A DNA stretch of 64,000 nt, from NCBI GenBank assembly GCA_016213265.1, contig JACRBA010000148.1, positions 1 through 64,000 on the forward strand. Direction: 5' to 3'. Shown one piece after another: positions 56,062 through 64,000 of this stretch. Made by a program: the position numbers and the translations under genes. Source of the DNA: Burkholderiales bacterium (GTDB lineage Bacteria > Pseudomonadota > Gammaproteobacteria > Burkholderiales > Burkholderiaceae_C). The notes under the pieces are model-generated. The model did no database searches and was not told the origin of the DNA. It was given only the letters and a program-made list of their open reading frames with translations. The stretch's first letter is position 1. Every line of letters begins with the position of its first letter.

Positions 56062-57392
56062 AAGGCCTGCGGCGGCTCGCGCATCTCGATGTAGGCCCGG
56101 GCGCGCAGCTCGGCCACCCAGTCGGCGTAGGCCGGGTCGAACTTCTGCTCGCGCAGGGTGTTGCGCACCTGTTCGCGCAGCTCCTTCGGGTCCACCGGCA
56201 CCTCGCGCCGCTCGACCACCTGGATCAGGTGCACGCCAAAGCGCGAGACGATGGGGGCCGACACGCCGCCCAGCGGCAGGCGGCCCATGGCCTCCTCGAA
56301 CTCGGGCACGAAGTTGCCCGGCGAGGCCCAGCCCAGGTCGCCGCCGGAAGCGGCGCTGCCGTCCTCGGAGAACTGGCGCGCCAGGTCCTCGAAGCGGCGC
56401 TGGCCGGACACCACCTGCTCGCGCAGCTCGGCCAGCCGCCGGCCCGCCGCCTCCGCCGACACCGTGGCCGACGGCCGCAGCAGGATGTGCCGCGCGCGGG
56501 TCTGGGTGATGGTGGCCAGGCTGGTCTGCGAGCGCGACAGCAGCTTGAGCACATGCCAGCCGGCGCCGCTGCGCAGCGGCTCGGCCGAGAAGCCGCCCAC
56601 GGCCAGGGGCGCGACCGCCTCGACGAACAGGTCGGGCAGGCGATCGGCGGGCTTGGGGCCGATTTCGCCGCCCTTCTCGCGGTTGGCGTCTTCCGAGACC
56701 TCGCGCGCGACGCGCTCGAACGGCTCGCCGGCGCGCAGGCGCTGGATGACGGCCTGCGCGCGCTCGCGGCGCTCGGCCACCACATCGGCCGAGGCGCCTT
56801 CGGGCACGGTGACCAGGATCTGGGCGATGTTGAGCTCGGACGAAGCGCCCAGCTTGGCCTGGCGTTGCGCCAGCGCCGCGTCCACCTCGGCGTCGGTCAC
56901 CCGGATGCGGCTGACCACCTCGCGCTCGCGCACCCGCTCGGCCAGGATCTGGTCGCGCAGGTTGGCGCGAAAGCGCGCGTAGTCCACGCCCTCGGCGCGC
57001 AGGCGCTGCTGCAGGCGCTCCACCGTGAGCTTGTTCATCGCCGCCACGTTGGCCACGGCGCGGTCGAGCTCGGGCTCGTCCACCCGCATGCCGCTGTCAC
57101 GGGCGTAGGTGACGATCACCCGCTCCTCGATGAGCGCGTCCAGCACCTGGCGACGCAGCTGGTCGTCCGGCGGCAGGCGGGCACCCGAGCGCTGGGCGTC
57201 GGCGCGCACGCGTGCCACGCGCTGCGCCACCTCGACCTGCGTGACCAGCTCGTTGTTCACCACGGCGACGATGTAGTCGGCCGGCTGGGCGGACACGCGC
57301 CCGGCAGGCTGCGCCCCCGCCAGCGGGCTGACCGCCGCGAGCGCCAGGCCGAGCGCCGCCGCGGCGGCGCGAAGAAGAAGGGGATGGGTCAT
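56058..57392 (-). CDS. surA: Periplasmic chaperone/peptidyl-prolyl isomerase SurA
   Basis: Signal peptide, [20 protein letters not shown], two parvulin domains. Confidence 0.92.
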   Translation of the reverse strand: MTHPLLLRAAAAALGLALAAVSPLAGAQPAGRVSAQPADYIVAVVNNELVTQVEVAQRVARVRADAQRSGARLPPDDQLRRQVLDALIEERVIVTYARDSGMRVDEPELDRAVANVAAMNKLTVERLQQRLRAEGVDYARFRANLRDQILAERVREREVVSRIRVTDAEVDAALAQRQAKLGASSELNIAQILVTVPEGASADVVAERRERAQAVIQRLRAGEPFERVAREVSEDANREKGGEIGPKPADRLPDLFVEAVAPLAVGGFSAEPLRSGAGWHVLKLLSRSQTSLATITQTRARHILLRPSATVSAEAAGRRLAELREQVVSGQRRFEDLARQFSEDGSAASGGDLGWASPGNFVPEFEEAMGRLPLGGVSAPIVSRFGVHLIQVVERREVPVDPKELREQVRNTLREQKFDPAYADWVAELRARAYIEMREPPQAL

Positions 57393-59845
57393 GGACTCGA
57401 GGGGGTCGTGGGGCTGGCCAGGCGGGAGGCCGGTTCGTCGGCATCGTCGCGCAGCAGCCGGTAGCCGGGGATATTGTCCTTCAGGACCTTCAGCGGGTTG
57501 CCTCCCAGGCGAGACAGGCCCACGAGCTCCAGCTGCAGCATCCAGCGGGTGGTCGCCTCGTCCAGGCTGGTGGACACGCGCTGGACGACGAAGCGACCGA
57601 TCCAGCAGCCGGCGTCGTACTCCAGGCCGGCGAGCGAATCGGTGACGCGGCTTTCACGCATGCTGAAGTTGACGCGGCCCACGCCGTAGAGCGTGCCGCC
57701 GCAGCCGTTGGCCCGCGGGGCGCCCCGGTACAGCGGCCATTGCCAGCCGAGCTCGAACTGCTCGGACAGCCCGCGCGCATACCGGTAGGTGCCCGACAGG
57801 GTGTGGAACGGCTCGGGCTGCCAGCGCGCCGACACGATGGAGCGCACCGGCCGGTCGACCACGGCGTTGTACTGCACCGTGCCGTCGAACACCCAGCTCT
57901 GGAACAGGCTGCCGGAGCCGAACAGCAGCAGGTCGGACACCCGCTTGTCGCCCTCCACGCCCTCGGGCGTGAGGCGCTGGTCGCGGAACAGGAAACGCTG
58001 CGCGACGCCCAGGCGCAGGCGCTCCACGCCGCTGCCGCGCTCCACCCAGCGCGAGGTGGCGCCGAGCGTCACCTGGTGCGTGTCGGCGATGCGGTCGACG
58101 CCCGAGAAGGGGTTGTCCGCGTAGATGGACACCGCGTTGAAATCGCTCGCCGCCGTGTCGAACAGCGGCAGCGCGCCCTGGTCGCGCCACGGCGTGTTCA
58201 CGTAGTGCAGCCGCGGCTCCAGGGTCTGGCGCAGGTCGCGGTCGAACAGCGTGCTGGCGCGGTCGAAGCGCAGGCCGGCGTCCGCACTGGCCGTGGGGAT
58301 GACGCGGCTGGCATCGCGCCGGCCGTCGCTCATCGGCTGGTCGGTGCGGTAGCCCGCCGCGTTGAAGGACAGTCTGGGCGTGAACCAGCCCCAGCCTTCG
58401 TCGAAGGGGCGGTACAGCGCGCCCTGCAGGTGCACCCGCGCGCCGTCGCTGCGGGTGTCGCCCGCCAGGGTGTCGGCGCGCTCGAAGCGGTTGGCCTCGG
58501 CCTCCACCTCCCAGCGCAGGCCGGCGCCGCCTTCGCTGCGCAGGCCCACCTGGGGCACCCGCTCATAGGGCGGCAGGATGGTGGCCTCGTCCTGCAGCAC
58601 CTGCCAGGCCTGGGTGCGGGCGTAGAAGTCGAGCCGGCTGTCGCGGCCCAGCCACCAGCGGCGCTCCAGCGAGGCGCCCTGCGGCAGCAGGCGCCGGGTG
58701 AGGCTGGGCAGCTGGTTGGAGAAGTCCTTCCAGTACTCGTCGTCGGATGCCCGCATGACGCGGGCCGCGTAGCGCCAGTCCTGCGCCAGGGTGCCCACGT
58801 GGGCCCAGTCCACCGAGTAGCGCGTCTCCCGGCCGGCCGCCGCCACGCGGTCGTGCGGCACGGTGTGCACGTCCAGCCGCCCCTCGTCGGCCGGCTGCAG
58901 GTAGCGCAACTCGGCCTCCAGCCCGAAGCCGCGGCGCGTGGCCACGGAAGGCGTGGTGATCAGGTCGTAGTTGGGCGCCAGGTTCCAGTAGTAGGGCACG
59001 GCCAGCGAGATGCCGCCGCGCGTGTCGCTGTCCAGCGCGGGGGGCAGCCAGCCCGACTTGCGTTCGTCGGTCGCGGGGAAGCTGATCGCCGGCGCGGCCA
59101 GGATGGGCACACCCAGGAACTGCAGCACCGCGCCGTGCGCCACGCCCTCGTTGCGCTCGAAGTCCAGCTCCAGCCGGTCCGCCGAGAGCAGCCAGTCCGG
59201 CTGGGGCGGCGGGCCCATCTCGTCGCCGGCGGCCTGCTCGCGCGGGCAGCTGGTGTAGTCGGCCTTGATCGCGGTGAGGCGGCGCTCGCCGGAAAAGTCG
59301 ATGCGCTCGGCCTGCCCGCCCGCGCCAGTGCGTGCGAAGTGGTAGGTGGGGTGGCGCACCGAGCCGGCCCGGGTGGCGAGGTTCACCTCCGCCTCGGTGC
59401 CGGTGAAGAGGTCGCCTTCACGGCGCAGTTGCACCTGGCCGCTGGCCCGCGCCCACTGGGTGCTGGCGTGGTAGCGCAGCAGGTCGGCGCTGAGGTGCAT
59501 GGCGCCCTGGCGCAGCAGCACCTCGCCCTCGGCCACGGCTTCGCCGTCGAGCGTGCTGCGCACGTCGTTGGCCGTGAGCTCCACCGGCAGCGGCGCCACC
59601 GGCGCGGCGGGGGCCGCCGCCTGGGCGCGCGCGCCACCACACGCCATGGCGCAGGCCAGGGCCAGGGCGGCAGGGGCCACCGGGCAGCGACCCGGGCGGG
59701 CACGGGGGAAGGCAGGCAGACGGGACACGCGAGGCGGGCGGGGCGGAACGCGGTGGGTGGACAAGGCGCCGCCACGCCGGGCCGGCCTCGTGGCCTGCGC
59801 GGACCCGGGCACCGCTTGGGGCCGGCGGCACGGGCAGGGCGTCAC
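57389..59845 (-). CDS. lptD: LPS-assembly protein LptD (start uncertain)
   Basis: ELTANDVRSTLDGEAVAEGEVLLRQGAMHLSADLLRYH...PFSGVDRIADTHQVTLG...; lptD-surA-rsmA order. Confidence 0.92.
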   Translation of the reverse strand: MTPCPCRRPQAVPGSAQATRPARRGGALSTHRVPPRPPRVSRLPAFPRARPGRCPVAPAALALACAMACGGARAQAAAPAAPVAPLPVELTANDVRSTLDGEAVAEGEVLLRQGAMHLSADLLRYHASTQWARASGQVQLRREGDLFTGTEAEVNLATRAGSVRHPTYHFARTGAGGQAERIDFSGERRLTAIKADYTSCPREQAAGDEMGPPPQPDWLLSADRLELDFERNEGVAHGAVLQFLGVPILAAPAISFPATDERKSGWLPPALDSDTRGGISLAVPYYWNLAPNYDLITTPSVATRRGFGLEAELRYLQPADEGRLDVHTVPHDRVAAAGRETRYSVDWAHVGTLAQDWRYAARVMRASDDEYWKDFSNQLPSLTRRLLPQGASLERRWWLGRDSRLDFYARTQAWQVLQDEATILPPYERVPQVGLRSEGGAGLRWEVEAEANRFERADTLAGDTRSDGARVHLQGALYRPFDEGWGWFTPRLSFNAAGYRTDQPMSDGRRDASRVIPTASADAGLRFDRASTLFDRDLRQTLEPRLHYVNTPWRDQGALPLFDTAASDFNAVSIYADNPFSGVDRIADTHQVTLGATSRWVERGSGVERLRLGVAQRFLFRDQRLTPEGVEGDKRVSDLLLFGSGSLFQSWVFDGTVQYNAVVDRPVRSIVSARWQPEPFHTLSGTYRYARGLSEQFELGWQWPLYRGAPRANGCGGTLYGVGRVNFSMRESRVTDSLAGLEYDAGCWIGRFVVQRVSTSLDEATTRWMLQLELVGLSRLGGNPLKVLKDNIPGYRLLRDDADEPASRLASPTTPSSP

Positions 59846-59885
59846 TAGAATCGCCGCGGATTATCCACGCGCATCCCCGACCCCG

Positions 59886-60959
59886 ATGACCGCCACGGCG
59901 CCCACGCCGCCTGCCGCCGCGCAGGCCCCGATCACCTGGGCCGACCCGGCCCGCCACGCCGCCTTCGACCGCTGGCTCGCCGCGGCCGCCGCCCCTGGCG
60001 GCTGGCGCCCCGAGACCCTGCGCCCGGCCTCCGCCGACGCCAGCGCGCGGCGCTATTTCCGGCTCGATGGCCCGGGCGGCACCACCGCCATCGTCATGGA
60101 CGCGCCGCCGCACGACACCGACAGCGCGCATTTCCTGGCCCTGGCGGCACGCATCCGCGAGGCGGGCCTGCATGCGCCGCAGGTGCTGGCCGCCGACGCC
60201 GCCCAGGGCTTCGCGCTGCTGGAGGACGTGGGGCCGCGGGGCTACCTCGATGCCCTGCGTGACGCCGACACGGCCACCGCCCAGCGCCTGATGCGCGACG
60301 CCATCCGCGCGCTCGTGCATTGGCAGCAGCACCTGCCCGCCGACGACCTGCCGCCCTACGACGACGCCCTGCTGCGACGCGAGCTGGCGCTGTTCCCCGA
60401 GTGGTGCGTGCAGCGCGAGCACGGCATCACCTGGGGCCCCACCGAGCAGGCCCGCTGGCAGAAGGTGTGCGACCTGCTGGTGGCCAGCGCCCTGGCGCAG
60501 CCCGTGGTGCCCGTGCACCGCGACTACATGGTGCGCAACCTCATGGTGTCCGACCCCAACCCCGCCGTGCTGGACTTCCAGGACGCCGTGCGCGGGCCGC
60601 TGAGCTACGACATCGCCTCGCTCATCCGCGACGCCTTCTTCTCGTGGGAGGAGGAGCAGGAGATCGACTGGGCGGTGCGCTACTGGGACGCCGCCCGCAA
60701 GGCCGGCCTGCCGGTGCCCGAGGACTTCGGCGAGTTCTGGCGCCAGGTGGAGTGGATGGGCCTGCAGCGCCACCTCAAGGTGATGGGCATCTTCTGCCGC
60801 CTGAAGCACCGCGACGGCAAACCGCACTACCGCGAGGACCTGCCGCGCTTCATCGGCTACGCCACCAAGGTGGCCATGCGCTACCGGCCGCTGGCCGAGC
60901 TGCTGCCGCTGCTGGAGCCGCTGGGCGGCCACGCGGTGGCCCGCGGCTACACCTTCTAG
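59886..60959 (+). CDS. Aminoglycoside phosphotransferase-fold kinase, AmgK-like
   Basis: SADASARRYFRL, VPVHRDYMVRNLMV, VLDFQDAVRGPLSYDIASLIRDAF; divergent from lptD. Confidence 0.85.
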   Translation: MTATAPTPPAAAQAPITWADPARHAAFDRWLAAAAAPGGWRPETLRPASADASARRYFRLDGPGGTTAIVMDAPPHDTDSAHFLALAARIREAGLHAPQVLAADAAQGFALLEDVGPRGYLDALRDADTATAQRLMRDAIRALVHWQQHLPADDLPPYDDALLRRELALFPEWCVQREHGITWGPTEQARWQKVCDLLVASALAQPVVPVHRDYMVRNLMVSDPNPAVLDFQDAVRGPLSYDIASLIRDAFFSWEEEQEIDWAVRYWDAARKAGLPVPEDFGEFWRQVEWMGLQRHLKVMGIFCRLKHRDGKPHYREDLPRFIGYATKVAMRYRPLAELLPLLEPLGGHAVARGYTF

Positions 60960-61951
60960 GCCAGCGCGCCCGGCGCCTCGATGGGCGTCGCCGTGCAGGT
61001 CTCGCAGCCGGCGGCGGCGAGCCAGGGGTCGCGGTCTTCGCCGCCGAAAATTTCCACCAGGAAATCCAGCATCGCCCGCGTGCGCGCCGGCACATGCTGG
61101 CGGGTGGGCATGCCCACCCACAGCGTGGACGAGAACAGCCGCCACTCGGGCAGCACGCGCTCCAGCGCATGCTCGATCAGCGCATCGGCCACCACGAAGG
61201 ACGGCAGCCCCGCGATGCCGAGCCCGGCCAGCGCCGCGGCGTAGTTGGTGTCGGTGTGGATGGTGCTGAGCACACCGCGGTGCGGCACCGCGTGGTGGGT
61301 CTCCAGCGCGCCCTCGCCGTCCTCCCCCACCGCGCCGCGGTAGAAGGTCATGGCGCGCTGCAGGTCGGAGATGGGCGGGATCAGCACGTCGTGCTGCAGC
61401 AGCTCGCGCGGGTGCTGCGGCCGGCCTCGGCGGTCCAGGTACTCGGGCGAGGCGCAGGTGATCACCTCGGTGCGGGCCAGGCGCCGGGCGATGAAGTTCC
61501 CGTCCAGCGGCTTGCGCAGCACCATCACGCTGAGGTCGAAATTGTCGTCCACCGTCTCCACCGGCCCGTTGGCGACGATCTCCACCGACACCAGCGGGTA
61601 ACGGGCGTGGAAACGCGGCAGGTGCTTGGCCAGCTGGTGCACCGCCACCGCCGGCGGCATCAGCAGCCGCACCGGGCCGCGCGGCTCGGCCACCGCCGCA
61701 TGGGCCAGGGCCTCGGCCTCGTCCACGTCAGCCAGGATGCGCCGCACGCGCTCGAGGTAGGCCTCGCCGATCTCGGTGAGCGCGATGCGCCGGGTGGTGC
61801 GGTTCATCAGCCGCGCGCCCAGGTGCTCCTCCAGCTCGGCCACGAGGCGGGTGACGACGGCTGGCGCCAAATCCAGCGCCCGCGCCGCCCCGGCGAAGCT
61901 GCCCTCGTCGATGACGCGGGCAAAGACACGCATGGCACGCAGGGAATCCAT
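60956..61951 (-). CDS. LysR family transcriptional regulator
   Basis: MDSLRAMRVFARVIDEGSFAGAARALDLAPAVVTRLVAELEEHLGARLMNRTTRRIALTEIG. Confidence 0.92.
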   Translation of the reverse strand: MDSLRAMRVFARVIDEGSFAGAARALDLAPAVVTRLVAELEEHLGARLMNRTTRRIALTEIGEAYLERVRRILADVDEAEALAHAAVAEPRGPVRLLMPPAVAVHQLAKHLPRFHARYPLVSVEIVANGPVETVDDNFDLSVMVLRKPLDGNFIARRLARTEVITCASPEYLDRRGRPQHPRELLQHDVLIPPISDLQRAMTFYRGAVGEDGEGALETHHAVPHRGVLSTIHTDTNYAAALAGLGIAGLPSFVVADALIEHALERVLPEWRLFSSTLWVGMPTRQHVPARTRAMLDFLVEIFGGEDRDPWLAAAGCETCTATPIEAPGALA

Positions 61952-62044
61952 GGCGCCGATTATTGCGCCCGCCTGGGGCATTGAGTCAATACGAGCCGGC
62001 TTTGTTGCCGTGGCGGCAACGCCGGATCCCTCCGGCCGCGGCCG

Positions 62045-63493
62045 TCAGAGGATGCGGCGGGGGTGGGCGAGCGCCTCGTGCGCGGCGTGCAGGCGGCGCA
62101 CCAGCACGCGGATGAAGGCGGCGTCGAAGCGGTGCCGGGTGTCCGGCGTGAGCTGCGCCAGGCTGTCCGGGTTGAACGACACGGTGGTGCAGGGCTCGCT
62201 CACGATGACGTCGGCCGCGTGCTTGCGCAGGTCGGGGCTGGGCGCCAGGTAGGCCATTTCGCCAACGGACGTGCCCGCGCCCAGGCGCGCCACGCGCTCG
62301 CCATCGCGGAAGACCTCCACCTCACCCTGGGCGATGCAGTAGAACTGCTTGCCCTCCTGGCCGCGCTTGAAGATCTTGTGGCCGAAGGGGAATCGCTGCC
62401 ACTTGGCGCGGTGCACCACCTCCCACAGCTCCACGTCGCCGAACTCGGCGAAGAACTCGAGCGCACGCAGCAGGTTGAAGCGCTCGGAGTCAAGCACCCG
62501 CTGCAGCTGGCCGCGCGGCACCTCGTGGTTGGTGATGAGCGAGGACAGCGACTGCGCGAACTGGTCCCAGTCCTCGGGGCGATCGCCAGGCGATTTGGCC
62601 AGCGCGCTGCGGATCGTGAGATCGAGCGCCTCGCTCACCCCCTCGCGCAGGCCGGTGAGCGCCGGCGCCTCGGCATGGCAGATCATGTGCAGCAGGGCAC
62701 CCTGGCTGTCGGCCTCGAACGGCGGACGCCCGGCGATCAGGTGGTAGAGCACCGCCGCCAGCGAGTAGATGTCGGCCCGGCAATCCAGCGTGCTGCCTTC
62801 CAGCTGCTCGGGCGACATGTAGGCCAGCGAGCCCACGCGGTGGATCTGCGTGCGGTCCGAGCCCATGTTGAGCACGCTGCCGAAGTCCGTGAGCTTGATG
62901 TCGAGCAGCTCGGGCCCGTCGGTGATGGCCAGGATGTTGGCCGGCTTCACGTCGCGGTGGATCAGGCCCTGGCGCCACACGTAGCCCAGCGCCATGGCGC
63001 ACTTGAAGCCGATCTCCACCACCTGCTCCAGCGGCAGCAGCCGGTCCTGCTGGCAGAAGTGGCGCAGGGTGGCCCCCGGCACGTACTCCATCACCAGGTA
63101 GGGCGCCATGCCGTCGTCCACCGCGTCGTGGATCTGCACCACGTTCGGGTGGTTCAGCCGCCCCACCAGGGCCGCCTCGGCGGCGAAGAAGTGCGGCGAG
63201 AAGTGCACGTCGGCCTCGGAGCGGCCGGCCGGCGAGCGCACGCGCTTGATGGCCACCTCGCGGCCGTGGAAATCGTCGTAGGCGAGGAACACCTCGCTCG
63301 TGGCTCCCTCGCCCAGGCGCCGCAGCACGCGGTACTTGCCGATCATCGGCGGGTCATCGGGCTCCAGCCGCGTGATCGCCACGGTGGAGTGCCCGCCCGA
63401 CGGCCGCGAGCGCGCGCCCGAGCCGGTGCCGGAGCGCAGCGACGGCGAGGAGGGCGATGTCGGCGATGAACGGGACGGGCGGGTGGAAGTCAC
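62045..63493 (-). CDS. Serine/threonine protein kinase with C-terminal cyclic nucleotide-binding domain
   Basis: [48 protein letters not shown]; Crp-like domain [43 protein letters not shown] start assumed. Confidence 0.88.
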   Translation of the reverse strand: MTSTRPSRSSPTSPSSPSLRSGTGSGARSRPSGGHSTVAITRLEPDDPPMIGKYRVLRRLGEGATSEVFLAYDDFHGREVAIKRVRSPAGRSEADVHFSPHFFAAEAALVGRLNHPNVVQIHDAVDDGMAPYLVMEYVPGATLRHFCQQDRLLPLEQVVEIGFKCAMALGYVWRQGLIHRDVKPANILAITDGPELLDIKLTDFGSVLNMGSDRTQIHRVGSLAYMSPEQLEGSTLDCRADIYSLAAVLYHLIAGRPPFEADSQGALLHMICHAEAPALTGLREGVSEALDLTIRSALAKSPGDRPEDWDQFAQSLSSLITNHEVPRGQLQRVLDSERFNLLRALEFFAEFGDVELWEVVHRAKWQRFPFGHKIFKRGQEGKQFYCIAQGEVEVFRDGERVARLGAGTSVGEMAYLAPSPDLRKHAADVIVSEPCTTVSFNPDSLAQLTPDTRHRFDAAFIRVLVRRLHAAHEALAHPRRIL

Positions 63494-63668
63494 GGCAGGC
63501 AGGCGGCCAGGGTGGCGCAGGCGCGGCCAGAACACAACCGCGAGGCGCCAGGCTGCCAATGTGCCCCAGCCGCGGGGCAGCCGGCATGCCGAACAAGCCC
63601 GCATCCACCCCGCAAATCGGCGCCGCCGGCCCCGGGCCGCCCGCGCGGATGCCCGCGGGGCGCCCCCG

Positions 63669-63674
63669 TAGAAT
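63669..63674 (+). promoter_or_regulatory. Candidate -10 box TAGAAT immediately upstream of argS
   Basis: TAGAAT ends 10 nt before the ATG. Confidence 0.4.
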
Positions 63675-63684
63675 CCCGCCCACC

Positions 63685-64000
63685 ATGATCCAAGCCAAGG
63701 CAGAGCTGCAGCTCGCGCTGGCGCGCGCCGTGGCGCAGCTGGCCCCCGACCACCCCTTCACGCCGGTCTTCGAGTCTCCCAAGCAGGCAGCGCATGGCGA
63801 CCTCGCCATCACCGCCGCCATGCAGCTGGCCAAGCCGCTGAAGAGCAACCCGCGCGCGCTGGCGCAGGCGCTCGTCGACGCGCTGAACGCCCAGCCGGAG
63901 GTGCAGCGCTGGGTGAGCGCGCTGGAGATCGCCGGCCCCGGCTTCATCAACCTGCGCCTGGCCCCCGCCGCCAAGCAGGCCATCGTGGCCGAGGTGCGCG
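63685..64000 (+). CDS. argS: Arginyl-tRNA synthetase, N-terminal part (truncated by window end)
   Basis: [19 protein letters not shown]...[39 protein letters not shown]...[11 protein letters not shown]. Confidence 0.92.
   Translation, partial: MIQAKAELQLALARAVAQLAPDHPFTPVFESPKQAAHGDLAITAAMQLAKPLKSNPRALAQALVDALNAQPEVQRWVSALEIAGPGFINLRLAPAAKQAIVAEVR

Overview
High-GC chromosomal window, most likely from a Burkholderiales betaproteobacterium (inferred from gene content and order; not verified by search). Most of it is dense core-genome housekeeping: argG(3'), arsC, topB, birA, yhdP, glnE, corA, hpf, ptsN-hprK, fur, bamE, dapB-exbB-exbD, leuS-lptE-holA, pncC-pgpA-thiL, dctR-dctS, maeB, ksgA-surA-lptD, an amgK-like kinase, argS(5'). 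Three accessory-looking segments stand out. (1) 32.6-39.6 kb: a compact, translationally coupled four-gene cassette between exbD and leuS (unknown A, a PLD/TDP1-like phosphodiesterase B with two H-x-K...(S/T)GN motifs, a RapA/SNF2-type helicase C, unknown D). It has the architecture of an anti-phage defence or DNA-processing system, but I recognise no DISARM core (no DUF1998 protein, no methyltransferase). This is my main candidate for an undescribed system. (2) 16.9-25.3 kb: a CarH/LitR-like B12-binding MerR regulator, with Wx9EH and ExHxxG motifs, divergent from a lipid-modification cluster (FAD oxidoreductase, DUF1365, CFA-synthase-like, chalcone-isomerase-like, MFS, DUF3833, SDR, SnoaL-like). 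The intergenic region carries TGTC-N3-GACA dyads. The CFA-like protein appears to lack about 25-30 residues of the SAM fold, and the chalcone-isomerase-like ORF lacks a stop at its expected end. (3) 54.1-55.3 kb: a secreted barnase-like RNase / barstar pair with a possible antisense small membrane protein. A 2-hydroxyacid dehydrogenase gene at 44.0-44.9 kb is frameshifted. No rRNA, tRNA, CRISPR array, IS element or integrase was recognised.
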